11,251 nucleotides of DNA from Gammaproteobacteria bacterium (GTDB lineage: Bacteria; Pseudomonadota; Gammaproteobacteria; SZUA-229). The DNA lies in contig JAPHRB010000082.1 of assembly GCA_026197015.1 (NCBI GenBank), positions 1 to 11,251 of the forward strand, in the 5' to 3' direction. Below the pieces are notes generated by a model. That model made no database searches, was not told the DNA's origin, and saw only the letters and a list, made by a program, of their open reading frames with translations. Below are positions 1 to 7,529 of this stretch, one piece after another (the stretch's first letter is position 1; each line of letters begins with the position of its first letter). The translations under genes and the position numbers were made by a program.

Positions 1-975
1 AGGTTACTTGTTACTTTACTGTTACTGGCGACAACCGGGCTTGCTGCTGCCAACACTGATCGACTGATGCGTCAGGCAAACCGTTATTTTTCACCCCTGC
101 CAGATGTTATGCCCGGATCGGAAAATGACACAGCGGAACGTATCGCTCTGGGCAAAAAACTTTATTTTGAAAAACGGCTTTCTATCAATGACACACAATC
201 CTGTGCCTCCTGCCATATTCTCGAAAATGGTTTTGCCGGTGTAGATAACCTGGCCACATCACCCGGCGCAAAAGGTGAGCAGGGAACCCGCAATAGCCCA
301 ACGGTATTGAACTCAGGCTGGCAAGACAGCCAGTTCTGGGATGGTCGTGCGAAGGATCTGGTTGAGCAGGCCAAAGGCCCGATACTTAACCCGATTGAAA
401 TGGGTATGCCCGACGAGAAAACAGTGGAGAAAAAAATACGCGGCATTGCTGAATACCAAAATGCTTTCGCCACGGCGTTCCCCGAAAACAGGCCCGCTAT
501 AACTTATCAGAATATTGCCGAGGCCATAGCCGCCTTTGAGCGCACATTGATAACACCCTCCCGTTTTGATGATTATATCAATGGCGATGCAAATGCATTA
601 AACGAAACTGAGTTACGCGGACTTAAAACTTTTATCAAGGTTGATTGTAAATCATGCCATGACGGGAAACTGCTGGGTGGTGAGATGTATGAAGTTCTTG
701 GCAAGAAAAACCCTTACGAAAATCAGTCTGATCCGGGCATATACACACTTACTAAAGCTGAAGATGATCGCATGGTTTTTAAAGTATCAGCTTTGCGAAA
801 CGTTGCCTTAACCGCACCTTATTTTCATGATGGAAAAATAAAAACTCTCGATGAGGCTGTACGTAAAATGGGCAAACTGCAATTAGACGAAGAACTCACT
901 GATCAGCAGGTGAAAGATATTACAGCATTTCTTAAAACTTTGACTGATAAAAACAGGCAGCATAAAAATAAGTAA
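1..975 (+). CDS. Di-heme cytochrome c peroxidase (CCP/MauG family), 5' end outside window
   Basis: Periplasmic enzyme expected to reduce hydrogen peroxide to water with electrons from small c-type cytochromes. The reading frame is open from base 1. The first codons give a hydrophobic stretch (LLVTLLLLATTGLAAA) ending in an Ala-x-Ala signal-peptidase site, so the ATG at 67 is internal and the true start is upstream. Numbering codons from base 1, two heme-binding CxxCH motifs lie at C68-H72 and C216-H220. Family landmarks follow: the FWDGRA segment with the inter-heme Trp (W113), Q123 and E133 of the peroxidatic pocket, PYFHDG (273-278), and M290 in an AVRKMGKLQL context. A Met there fits the distal ligand of the electron-transfer heme in CCPs and argues against true MauG, which has Tyr. 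The position of the inhibitory His of Pseudomonas CCP (H71) appears to be Ala (A90). The gene ends convergent with the sucrose block. Confidence 0.9.
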   Translation, partial: RLLVTLLLLATTGLAAANTDRLMRQANRYFSPLPDVMPGSENDTAERIALGKKLYFEKRLSINDTQSCASCHILENGFAGVDNLATSPGAKGEQGTRNSPTVLNSGWQDSQFWDGRAKDLVEQAKGPILNPIEMGMPDEKTVEKKIRGIAEYQNAFATAFPENRPAITYQNIAEAIAAFERTLITPSRFDDYINGDANALNETELRGLKTFIKVDCKSCHDGKLLGGEMYEVLGKKNPYENQSDPGIYTLTKAEDDRMVFKVSALRNVALTAPYFHDGKIKTLDEAVRKMGKLQLDEELTDQQVKDITAFLKTLTDKNRQHKNK

Positions 976-987
976 AGGTCGCGAAAA

Positions 988-1004
988 ATTAATTTGAAAT
1001 TAAT
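988..1004. repeat. Perfect AT-rich palindrome after the peroxidase gene
   Basis: ATTAATTT and AAATTAAT flank a single central G, giving 8-bp perfect arms 12 nt after the peroxidase stop codon. The right arm overlaps the left arm of the GC-containing hairpin at 1000-1032, so the two stems cannot form together. The low GC content makes it a weak structure on its own. Confidence 0.5.
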
Positions 1005-1032
1005 GGGGTAAATTCATAACTGCCCCCATTAA
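1000..1032. terminator. Probable bidirectional terminator between convergent genes
   Basis: TTAATGGGG (1000-1008) and CCCCATTAA (1024-1032) form a perfect 9-bp stem with a 15-nt loop. It sits between the ends of the peroxidase gene (+) and the amylosucrase gene (-), where a shared terminator is expected. There is no strong T-tract directly after the stem on the + strand. On the - strand a short T run follows after the AT palindrome. Termination could therefore be weak, or the element may mainly protect 3' ends. Confidence 0.45.
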
Positions 1033-1112
1033 CTTGAACTGACACTCAATAATAAGTAGAAATTTATTAATTAAAATATTTTAAAAGCGCAGAGTGCCTA
1101 TCATTCCCTTTA

Positions 1113-3068
1113 TTACTGATCGCTGAGCCAGTAAAAATGATAGGGAGGTATCACCAGTTGATCTTTAAACATAGCCGGGGTATCACCTGAAATAAGATCT
1201 GTGATATGACCATAGGAAAGCGCAGATTTGATTTGAGGATTTGTCATATCCAGATACTGTGGCTTAGCATCAAAATTTACCACGACTAATACACCGCCTG
1301 AGGTACGAGTCAGATTGAATCTCGAAAAAACAAACAGGTGTGGATTATCTATATGGATTAACTCACGATTATTAAAGTCAGCAAATGCGAGTATTTCCTT
1401 ACGTACCGCGATCATTTTTTTAATGGCATTAAAAATCTGCTGTTCAATTGTACCCTGCTGATGTCTCAGCTCGGCCTTGTCCCAATCGAAATTAGGCCTG
1501 TGTACCCAACGACTATCAAGGGCTTTATTTTCATCATTAAGAAAATCAGTTTCATTTAACGTTCCCAGTTCGTCACCATAATACAATAACGGCAAGCCGC
1601 CGAATGAAAGAATCAGGCTATGTAAAAGCAGTATGTGTTGTATCGCATTTCCAATGCGTTTGGGATCATTAGATTCAAGCGCTGTTTCCAGACCAACAAG
1701 AGACGCCAATGAACCAGAAATACGCGCATCGCCGGTTTTTAGATTATGCCCGAAGGGAAAACCCCGGGCATCTGAATCACTGAAATCACCGGTGTAATAA
1801 TCAAGCAAAAAGTTACGATGCTCGACAGGCTCATAACCTACTGCATGGATATCTGCATCATCAAAACCCAGACCAATATCATCATGGCAACGTACGTAGT
1901 TTAACCAGGTTGCCCGTTCCAGCTTATCCGGCAGGGTCCTTAAACCCTGATACAACAATTTCGCATTTTTGGTGGCAACAGCATCCCACATTAACGCCAT
2001 GAACGTCGCATTGTAAGCAATCTCACATTCTTTTGCATTGATGGCATCTTCACCAAAATATTTAGTGATTTCCGAAGGCGCCACAATGGCCTCGGCAATA
2101 AATAACACACCCGGTGCGGTTACCTGACAACAGTCTTTCATCAATTGTAATATCAGATGTGCCTCGCGTTCATTTTGAGAGACGCTGCCAATTTTTTTCC
2201 ATAAGAAAGCCACCGCATCAAGTCGAATAATATCCGCGCCCTGGTTTGACCAAAACAGAATAATATCGAGCATTTCAATAAACACCGCGGGGTTACTGTA
2301 ATTAAGATCCCACTGGAAATTATTAAATACGGTCATTACCCATTTATTCATTTCCTCGTCCCAGGTGAAATTACCTGGCGCAGTTTCCGGAAAAATTTCA
2401 GGCATGGTTTCTTCAAACATATCGGGAATTTCACGATTATCGAACAGGTAATAATAATCCTGATATTTTTTTTCACCCTTACGCGCGCGTTTTGCCCAGT
2501 CATGTTCGTCAGATGTGTGATTAACCACTACATCCATGGTTAACAGAATATCTCTCTTCTCGAGTGATTCACTCAGCTTATGCAAATCTTCATTAGTACC
2601 AATGCGACTATCCACCCGACGAAAATCACTGATGGCATAACCGCCATCACTTTTACCATCGGGACATGCCAGAATCGGCATGATATGAATCATATTCACG
2701 CCAAGCTCCTGAAAATAAAACAGCTTGTCTGTCAGCCCACTCAGATTATTCGCAAAACCGTCTGTATACAGGGCCATGCCCACCCACTTCTGACTCAGAA
2801 ACCAGTTATGGTCTTTTTCACGTTCGATATCTTTTCTTTTAAGTTGTTCAGAACGATCCATATATTGCCGAGCCATCGCTTCAACCAGGCATAAAGCCTG
2901 ATCTTCGAAATCGTCACGATCGCCATATAACAAATGAAACAGGGAATGGATTGCGTAAAAATTAGCGCCCAGTCGGGTATAAAAATGCCTTAATTCATGT
3001 TGTTTGATTTCTGGATTTAATTTAATCAGTATTTCATTGAGTAAGGAATGTGAGACTTGTTCATACAT
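1113..3068 (-). CDS. ams: Amylosucrase (GH13 family)
   Basis: Cytoplasmic glucansucrase (EC 2.4.1.4) that transfers glucose from sucrose to an alpha-1,4-glucan and releases fructose; it also hydrolyses some sucrose. The 651 residues match the family length (Neisseria polysaccharea enzyme about 636). An alpha-helical N-terminal domain (about 1-90) precedes a (beta/alpha)8 barrel. Catalytic residues are D284 (IIRLDAVAF, nucleophile), E326 (FIAEAI, acid/base) and D396 (VRCHDDIG, stabiliser). D141 (GKSDGGYA), H184 (VVNHTS), D397, R418 and R449 (TGDARISG) line up with the sucrose-pocket residues D144, H187, D394, R415 and R446 of the Neisseria enzyme, which separates it from plain alpha-amylases. 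The C-terminal 110 residues form the usual beta domain. The start keeps the normal N-terminal helix but has no clear Shine-Dalgarno. It is last in the sucrose block, 100 nt after fructokinase, and may have its own promoter. Confidence 0.93.
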   Translation of the reverse strand: MYEQVSHSLLNEILIKLNPEIKQHELRHFYTRLGANFYAIHSLFHLLYGDRDDFEDQALCLVEAMARQYMDRSEQLKRKDIEREKDHNWFLSQKWVGMALYTDGFANNLSGLTDKLFYFQELGVNMIHIMPILACPDGKSDGGYAISDFRRVDSRIGTNEDLHKLSESLEKRDILLTMDVVVNHTSDEHDWAKRARKGEKKYQDYYYLFDNREIPDMFEETMPEIFPETAPGNFTWDEEMNKWVMTVFNNFQWDLNYSNPAVFIEMLDIILFWSNQGADIIRLDAVAFLWKKIGSVSQNEREAHLILQLMKDCCQVTAPGVLFIAEAIVAPSEITKYFGEDAINAKECEIAYNATFMALMWDAVATKNAKLLYQGLRTLPDKLERATWLNYVRCHDDIGLGFDDADIHAVGYEPVEHRNFLLDYYTGDFSDSDARGFPFGHNLKTGDARISGSLASLVGLETALESNDPKRIGNAIQHILLLHSLILSFGGLPLLYYGDELGTLNETDFLNDENKALDSRWVHRPNFDWDKAELRHQQGTIEQQIFNAIKKMIAVRKEILAFADFNNRELIHIDNPHLFVFSRFNLTRTSGGVLVVVNFDAKPQYLDMTNPQIKSALSYGHITDLISGDTPAMFKDQLVIPPYHFYWLSDQ

Positions 3069-3123
3069 AATATTTAAGCTAATTAGTTTTTATTGTTACA
3101 TTGATGCTGGCAGATTTTTTTAA

Positions 3124-3152
3124 TATTTACAAATGAGTATTACCATTCACAA
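3124..3152 (-). promoter_or_regulatory. Weak candidate promoter for ams
   Basis: Reading the - strand, TTGTGA (3152-3147) and TAAATA (3129-3124) are separated by exactly 17 nt, and the -10-like box ends 55 nt before the ams start. Matches to sigma70 boxes are only 4/6 and 3/6, in an AT-rich gap where chance matches are common. The main reason to list it is the 100-nt gap between fruK and ams, compared with 4-nt overlaps elsewhere in the block. Confidence 0.25.
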
Positions 3153-3168
3153 ATTTAAATCTATAAAT

Positions 3169-4050
3169 TTACAACTGCCAGTCCTCAATAAAGGGTTTAT
3201 AAAATGTTTTATCCTGGGTGGTCGCACCACGCTGCTGAACCACTGCACTGGCAAATTGCTGAGCCCGATTCAATATTTCCTGTAATGGCCAGGCCTTGTG
3301 CAAACCTAATAATAGTACACTAGTGAAGGCATCGCCGGCGCCGACAGTGTCTACCACATGACTGATGGTTTCCGGTAAAACTGAACAGCGTTCATCTAAC
3401 GTTGCCGCAATAGCGCCGTCCACTCCTCTGGTAACAACAACTAACTTAACATTCGTACTGGTTAGTAAAAACATCATCCTTGACTCGATATCTGCCTTCT
3501 GCGGAACAACTAATGCCAGCTCTTCGGCATTGAGTTTTATATACTGCCCGCTTTGCATAATATTCTGGATTAACGATAGATCCCACCATGGCGGACGCAG
3601 ATTAACATCAATAAAAACCGACTTAAGACATTGTTGTTTTAAATCTGTCAGGCTTCGCGCTGACACAGGATTTCTTAACGCAAGAGAGCCATGATATAAG
3701 GTGCTGTGTTTATTGATTTCTGGCGTTGCCTGATAATCAATAAAATCCCAGGCACTGTTTTCTACAATTTCATATGAGGGCTCACCATTTTTAAAACTGA
3801 CATCGACAATGCCGGTGTCATGGGCAGAATCCAGTTGTAATCCTGAGACATCCAGCCCCCAGTTTTGCATGGCCGATTTTACTTCCTGTCCCAATGGGTC
3901 ATTTCCCACCCGTGATATAAACAAAGGCCGCAAACCAAATGCCTGACAGTGCCACGCCACATTAAAGGGGGCCCCGCCCAACACGCGAGTGCCGTCGGGA
4001 AAACAGTCAAACAATACCTCACCAAATATAACGAGTTCTGAATGACTCAT
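3169..4050 (-). CDS. fruK: Fructokinase (PfkB/ribokinase family)
   Basis: Cytoplasmic sugar kinase, most likely ATP:fructose 6-phosphotransferase (EC 2.7.1.4), 293 residues, a normal length for the family. The N-terminal PfkB signature is present as LGGAPFNVAWH (24-34) followed by the SRVGNDPLG segment (46-54). The C-terminal signature is DTVGAGDAFTSVLL (234-247), with D240 of GAGD as the catalytic base and the anion hole formed by the preceding glycines. FIDVNLRPPWW (146-156) is typical of bacterial fructokinases. Sugar specificity is not readable from motifs alone, but the neighbours settle it well: amylosucrase releases fructose and SPS consumes fructose-6-phosphate. The ATG overlaps the end of the phosphatase gene by 4 nt (ATGA), suggesting translational coupling. 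The symbol follows usage for the methanotroph sucrose cluster and should not be confused with the 1-phosphofructokinase of the fructose PTS. Confidence 0.88.
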   Translation of the reverse strand: MSHSELVIFGEVLFDCFPDGTRVLGGAPFNVAWHCQAFGLRPLFISRVGNDPLGQEVKSAMQNWGLDVSGLQLDSAHDTGIVDVSFKNGEPSYEIVENSAWDFIDYQATPEINKHSTLYHGSLALRNPVSARSLTDLKQQCLKSVFIDVNLRPPWWDLSLIQNIMQSGQYIKLNAEELALVVPQKADIESRMMFLLTSTNVKLVVVTRGVDGAIAATLDERCSVLPETISHVVDTVGAGDAFTSVLLLGLHKAWPLQEILNRAQQFASAVVQQRGATTQDKTFYKPFIEDWQL

Positions 4051-4892
4051 TTTTCACCTCGAATCCAGTTTTCTGCCTGTGGAATATAGTGTACGACGCC
4101 TTCCAGTATGCCTGCGCTGTAATTGCCATTCATATCCATAAAATCACCCTGTGCCAAATATAAGGTGTTTTGCTGATGATTGACCTGTGCCTGCCTGATA
4201 ACCTCATGCCGAACGTCCTCTTCAGCATTTGCGACCAGCACCGACTGAATCTGGCTACTCATCACACCAATATCATTACCGCTATCACCGGCAAAAACAG
4301 TATCTGAATAATCAAATTTCAACTGAAACATTAAAAATTCAATTGCCTGACGTTTACCGGCGCTGGCGGGTAATACATCGAGCAATCCAGTATTTGCCAG
4401 CTGATCGACACTCCAGATCAAATTGGCTTTTATTGATTGTTGTTGAAGCAGGTTTTGCATTGCTGAAATAATTTTCTGATGATCATGGTTAAGCGTTACA
4501 TAATAACTGAGCTTATGAGTATTTTGTTTACTCTCTTCCTGGCGTTTCAGGCCTTTAAGATCAACCAGCAAACTATGCAGTTGATTTGCATTTTTACCCT
4601 GCCAGTCGTGCTCAATCAAACGCTCCCACTGTTGCTGGTAATGCCAGTCAAGCCCCTTAATTTCATAAATTGTAGAACCCACATCGGCGATAACATAATC
4701 CGCCTGCGGTAGTTTGTACTTATTTATGGCCTGCTTTACCAGTTGTTGATGTCGACCGGTGACATAAACCAGTGTTACATGCGGATGCTGAACCAGTCGA
4801 CTAAAATTTTTTCTCGCATTTGTTGATTCAGGCTCAGGTCCATTAGGCAATAAAGTGCGATCAAGATCGGTGCACAATAATAATCGCCTCAC
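4047..4892 (-). CDS. spp: Sucrose-6-phosphate phosphatase (HAD superfamily)
   Basis: Cytoplasmic hydrolase (EC 3.1.3.24) that removes phosphate from sucrose-6-phosphate, making sucrose formation irreversible. 281 residues. All four HAD motifs are intact: motif I DLDRT with nucleophile D9 and acid/base D11; motif II T45 in VYVTGR; motif III K180 in LPASAGK; motif IV GDSGND with D203 and D207 for magnesium. The region between motifs II and III is the sugar-specificity cap expected of the SPP group. The start codon is GTG, chosen because it overlaps the SPS stop as GTGA and places motif I at residue 9, as usual for the family. The gene also overlaps the fructokinase start by 4 nt. The alternative, mannosyl-3-phosphoglycerate phosphatase, is unlikely in this context. 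The protein is clearly related to the C-terminal domain of its neighbour SPS, sharing for example a SAGILE/AAGILE element near the C-terminus. Confidence 0.9.
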   Translation of the reverse strand: MRRLLLCTDLDRTLLPNGPEPESTNARKNFSRLVQHPHVTLVYVTGRHQQLVKQAINKYKLPQADYVIADVGSTIYEIKGLDWHYQQQWERLIEHDWQGKNANQLHSLLVDLKGLKRQEESKQNTHKLSYYVTLNHDHQKIISAMQNLLQQQSIKANLIWSVDQLANTGLLDVLPASAGKRQAIEFLMFQLKFDYSDTVFAGDSGNDIGVMSSQIQSVLVANAEEDVRHEVIRQAQVNHQQNTLYLAQGDFMDMNGNYSAGILEGVVHYIPQAENWIRGEK

Positions 4893-7051
4893 TTTTCTGG
4901 CACCTTACAGCTTTTAAAAAAGTCGTAATATTCAATCGCTTCTAAAATGCCAGCAGCATAAGGTTGCCTGGCAAAATACACCTGTTCTAATTCAATCAGG
5001 TCGGATAATTCTTCATGATGCCGGTTGGCCACCAGCACGGCCAATGTATTACCGCGAATCATGTCTTCATCAGCTCCCGAACCACCGGCTACCAGTATAT
5101 GATTCAATGGAATTTCCCACTGCTCAGCATACCAGCGTAAGGCCAGCCCCTTGGATGCTCTTACCGGTATTATGTCGAGAAATTGACCAAAGGAAAACAC
5201 CACATTGGTGGTTTGTTCATGCTGCAATAAAAGTTGCCTGATATCATCGACATCCATGGCTTTAGCCGCATCATAGAAATAGCTGATTTTGTAACGACTT
5301 TGTTCTGCTTTGAGCTGCAGGCGTAAACCGGGAAGGTCTTTGAGAATGGCGCGAACTTTGGCTGGCCGCCATAAATAATCGATATGATCGGTCCATGCCG
5401 TGTCGCGGGTTAAATTTGAACCATAGTAAATTTCTGTGCCGAGGCTGGTCACCAGCGCATCAGGATAAGGAAGTTTATTTGCCTTGATTAATTTCAACGC
5501 CGAATCCAGCCGACGCCCGGTAGCTATACCAAAACTACTACACCTGGCATTTTCCTTCATGGCACGAGAAAAATCAGGCAGCATCTTTTTGTCACCCAGT
5601 AGACTCTGATCCAGATCTGAAAATATAGCTCGATCACGATACAGCCGTGTACGGCGATGCAACTCCATACGCACCACAGGCTCGGTTTTTTCAATAATCG
5701 GCTTTATAACTTTTAAATATTTTTCAGCATGGGCCTGCCATGAATAATGCTCATTGACACCGGCAATGCCATTTTCTGCCAGTTGCTGCCATTTTGATTT
5801 ATCTTTAATCACGGCGAGTAATTTTTCGACAATCATATCCTTATCTAATGGATCAATCAGATAACCATTGCCGCAGTTTTCAATAATATCCGTTGGCCCG
5901 CCATCTTCTGTCGCCACAATAGGCAACCCGCTGGCAGCCGCTTCAATCAAGGTTAAACCAAAAGGCTCGGTTAAAGCGGGATTAATAAACACGCCACCAG
6001 ATAATGCTGCAAGACGATATAACAGTGAGACATCGTCAGACAGATGATGTTTAGGATAAGCCGTTTTGCCATATAAATCATACTGATCGATACTCAGTAA
6101 ACAATCGGTCAGCACCTCCTGAGGGCCCGCCTCCATTTCCCGAATATCATCCCGATTACCGGCGACAATCACCAGATTAGCGAGCTGCTGTAACTCCTGT
6201 GATTCGCCAAACGCTTCAATCAGGGTGATAATATTTTTTCTTTGATCGGGGCGAGATATAGCCAGCACCATGGGTTTATCGGGTTGCTTTAAAAATCGCT
6301 TGAGCTCGCCGGCTATCTCACTTTTAAATTCATCACCCAGAGGAGGATGAAATTTTATTAAATCGGTTCCTGGTGGCACCACCCGCATCTGATCCGGTTG
6401 ATAATAATCATATAATTCATATTGCTCTTCAATTTCCTGATGTGTACTGGTAATGACCCTGTCAACAGCCCCCAGAGTCGTTTCCTCGGCATTGATCCTG
6501 CGTGACATGTTATAACGTTTTTCTATCACATCGCGCTTAATACCGCTGGCCAATAAATGTTTTCGTTTACTGCGCCCTAATGAATGCCCGGTATGAACCA
6601 GTGGCACACTTAATTGATGTGATAAACGCGTACCGACATAACCTGCATCGGCATAGTGACTGTGAATGATGTGAGGTGTGAGTTTATTATCGTGGAGATA
6701 ATTCAGCAGATTATCAGCAAAACTGTCGAGATGATCCCAAAGCTGCTCCTTGGGTATATAAAGTTGATCAGCACAATAGATTCGGACAATATTAACCTTA
6801 TCACCAAGTGGTTCGATGCGTTTGGCATAATCACTACTAACAGTCTTATCATCTATTCGCCGGGTCACCAGATCGACCCTCGCGACATTCGGCTGATCAC
6901 CTAAAACCCGAGCCAGCTCAACCACATATTTACTTTGGCCTCCGGTATCCGCATCTCGACCTAACTCTAATTCATCACCCCGTATCAGGCCGTGCACGCT
7001 GATTAAAAGTAAATAAAGTTTGTCCTGTTGAGGATTCATAATAGATGTCAT
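4889..7051 (-). CDS. sps: Sucrose-phosphate synthase, two-domain (GT4 plus SPP-like)
   Basis: Cytoplasmic glycosyltransferase (EC 2.4.1.14) making sucrose-6-phosphate from UDP-glucose (possibly also ADP-glucose) and fructose-6-phosphate. 720 residues. Residues about 10-455 are a GT-B, GT4-family synthase: ISVHGLIRGDELELGRDADTGGQ segment (17-39), HTGHSLG (153-159), nucleotide-binding R267 and K272 in SRPDQRKN, and the E-x7-E motif E362/E370 in ALTEPFGLTLIE. Residues about 470-710 are an SPP-like HAD domain: motif I DLDQS (D479, D481), motif II T511, motif III K634. Motif IV is degraded to GGSGAD, so the first Asp is G657. The phosphatase activity is probably lost or weak, consistent with the separate SPP. 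The start ATG at 7051 is followed by a second in-frame ATG four codons on; neither has a clear ribosome site. It is the first gene of the block and overlaps spp by 4 nt. Confidence 0.93.
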   Translation of the reverse strand: MTSIMNPQQDKLYLLLISVHGLIRGDELELGRDADTGGQSKYVVELARVLGDQPNVARVDLVTRRIDDKTVSSDYAKRIEPLGDKVNIVRIYCADQLYIPKEQLWDHLDSFADNLLNYLHDNKLTPHIIHSHYADAGYVGTRLSHQLSVPLVHTGHSLGRSKRKHLLASGIKRDVIEKRYNMSRRINAEETTLGAVDRVITSTHQEIEEQYELYDYYQPDQMRVVPPGTDLIKFHPPLGDEFKSEIAGELKRFLKQPDKPMVLAISRPDQRKNIITLIEAFGESQELQQLANLVIVAGNRDDIREMEAGPQEVLTDCLLSIDQYDLYGKTAYPKHHLSDDVSLLYRLAALSGGVFINPALTEPFGLTLIEAAASGLPIVATEDGGPTDIIENCGNGYLIDPLDKDMIVEKLLAVIKDKSKWQQLAENGIAGVNEHYSWQAHAEKYLKVIKPIIEKTEPVVRMELHRRTRLYRDRAIFSDLDQSLLGDKKMLPDFSRAMKENARCSSFGIATGRRLDSALKLIKANKLPYPDALVTSLGTEIYYGSNLTRDTAWTDHIDYLWRPAKVRAILKDLPGLRLQLKAEQSRYKISYFYDAAKAMDVDDIRQLLLQHEQTTNVVFSFGQFLDIIPVRASKGLALRWYAEQWEIPLNHILVAGGSGADEDMIRGNTLAVLVANRHHEELSDLIELEQVYFARQPYAAGILEAIEYYDFFKSCKVPEK

Positions 7052-7140
7052 TAAATATAATTTAAAGTCATTAACCTACTGCATATAAATATTTATCTCT
7101 AGTACTTTTATTTAGACATCCGTTTTTTTGTGACCATAAA

Positions 7141-7473
7141 TTACGACTTATCAGGTGGATATATATCCCACTCAACCACAAAATCAGGATTAGTCACAAT
7201 GACATCTGACTCTGCAAGTTTATAATCACCGGGTTTGGCTGCCTGATAGTGATCCAGGTCAGGCGGAAGACTAAACTCTTCATCAGTATCCTTTCTTTGC
7301 ACAACTAGCCCATCATCATTATTAATTCTCAAAATGGGCCCAGAGAACTGTTCAAATGCATCCAGATCACCAAAATCATTCATGCAGGTAAGACTGACCA
7401 GCACCGTTTTGCCAATCATTTTCTCTGCCTGTTCAGGGTCAAATACACAACCCGCAAATATTTTTTCACTCAT
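7141..7473 (-). CDS. Small acidic hypothetical protein
   Basis: A 110-residue soluble protein without signal peptide or membrane segment. It is acidic and probably mostly beta strand: KTVLVSLTC (22-30), GPILRINNDDGLVVQRK (45-61), then a conserved-looking EEFSLPPDLDHYQAAKPGDY segment (65-84) and a VEWDIYPP end. The pattern of a short strand-rich domain with LPPDL and PGxY followed by a W-containing terminal strand recalls small uncharacterised bacterial proteins, but I cannot assign a named family or function. Translation could also begin at M19, which directly precedes the beta core. It lies 56 nt after the BssS-like gene and 89 nt before sps on the same strand, so read-through into the sucrose block is possible. 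Nothing in the sequence gives it a role in sucrose metabolism. Confidence 0.65.
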   Translation of the reverse strand: MSEKIFAGCVFDPEQAEKMIGKTVLVSLTCMNDFGDLDAFEQFSGPILRINNDDGLVVQRKDTDEEFSLPPDLDHYQAAKPGDYKLAESDVIVTNPDFVVEWDIYPPDKS

Positions 7474-7529
7474 AAATTACACATCACATAAATTTTTCTG
7501 ACGTATACGCCACTTAAAAACTAAACAAC

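Noticed and set aside
67..69. ATG at 67 as the start of the peroxidase gene
   Set aside because: The same frame is open to base 1 and encodes a hydrophobic signal peptide with an AAA cleavage site just before it. A periplasmic c-type heme protein needs that export signal.
162..473. 103-codon open frame on the - strand inside the peroxidase gene
   Set aside because: It lies wholly within a well-supported gene with two heme motifs and shows no protein-family character of its own. The same applies to open frames inside amylosucrase (2580-2894), fructokinase (3365-3694), SPP (4229-4712), SPS (5044-5241, 6656-6904) and DUF2797 (8080-8310).
1071..1084. 14-bp palindrome TTAAAATATTTTAA downstream of ams
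   Set aside because: It is entirely A/T in an A/T-rich gap, so a chance palindrome is likely, and it lies at no position that would regulate a start.
3107..3181. CTGGCAG (3107-3113) and CTGCCAG (3175-3181) as a hairpin across the fruK stop
   Set aside because: Only 7 bp with a 61-nt loop, and the right copy is explained by the fructokinase C-terminal codons. It is too weak to call a terminator.
4889..5650. SPS C-terminal domain as a separate, broken phosphatase gene
   Set aside because: It is in frame with the synthase without stop or frameshift, and two-domain SPS proteins are well known. It is a fusion domain and not a pseudogene.
7052..7140. A clear sigma70 promoter just before sps
   Set aside because: Several A/T hexamers resemble -10 boxes, but none has a matching -35 at a proper distance. 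I leave the promoter unassigned.
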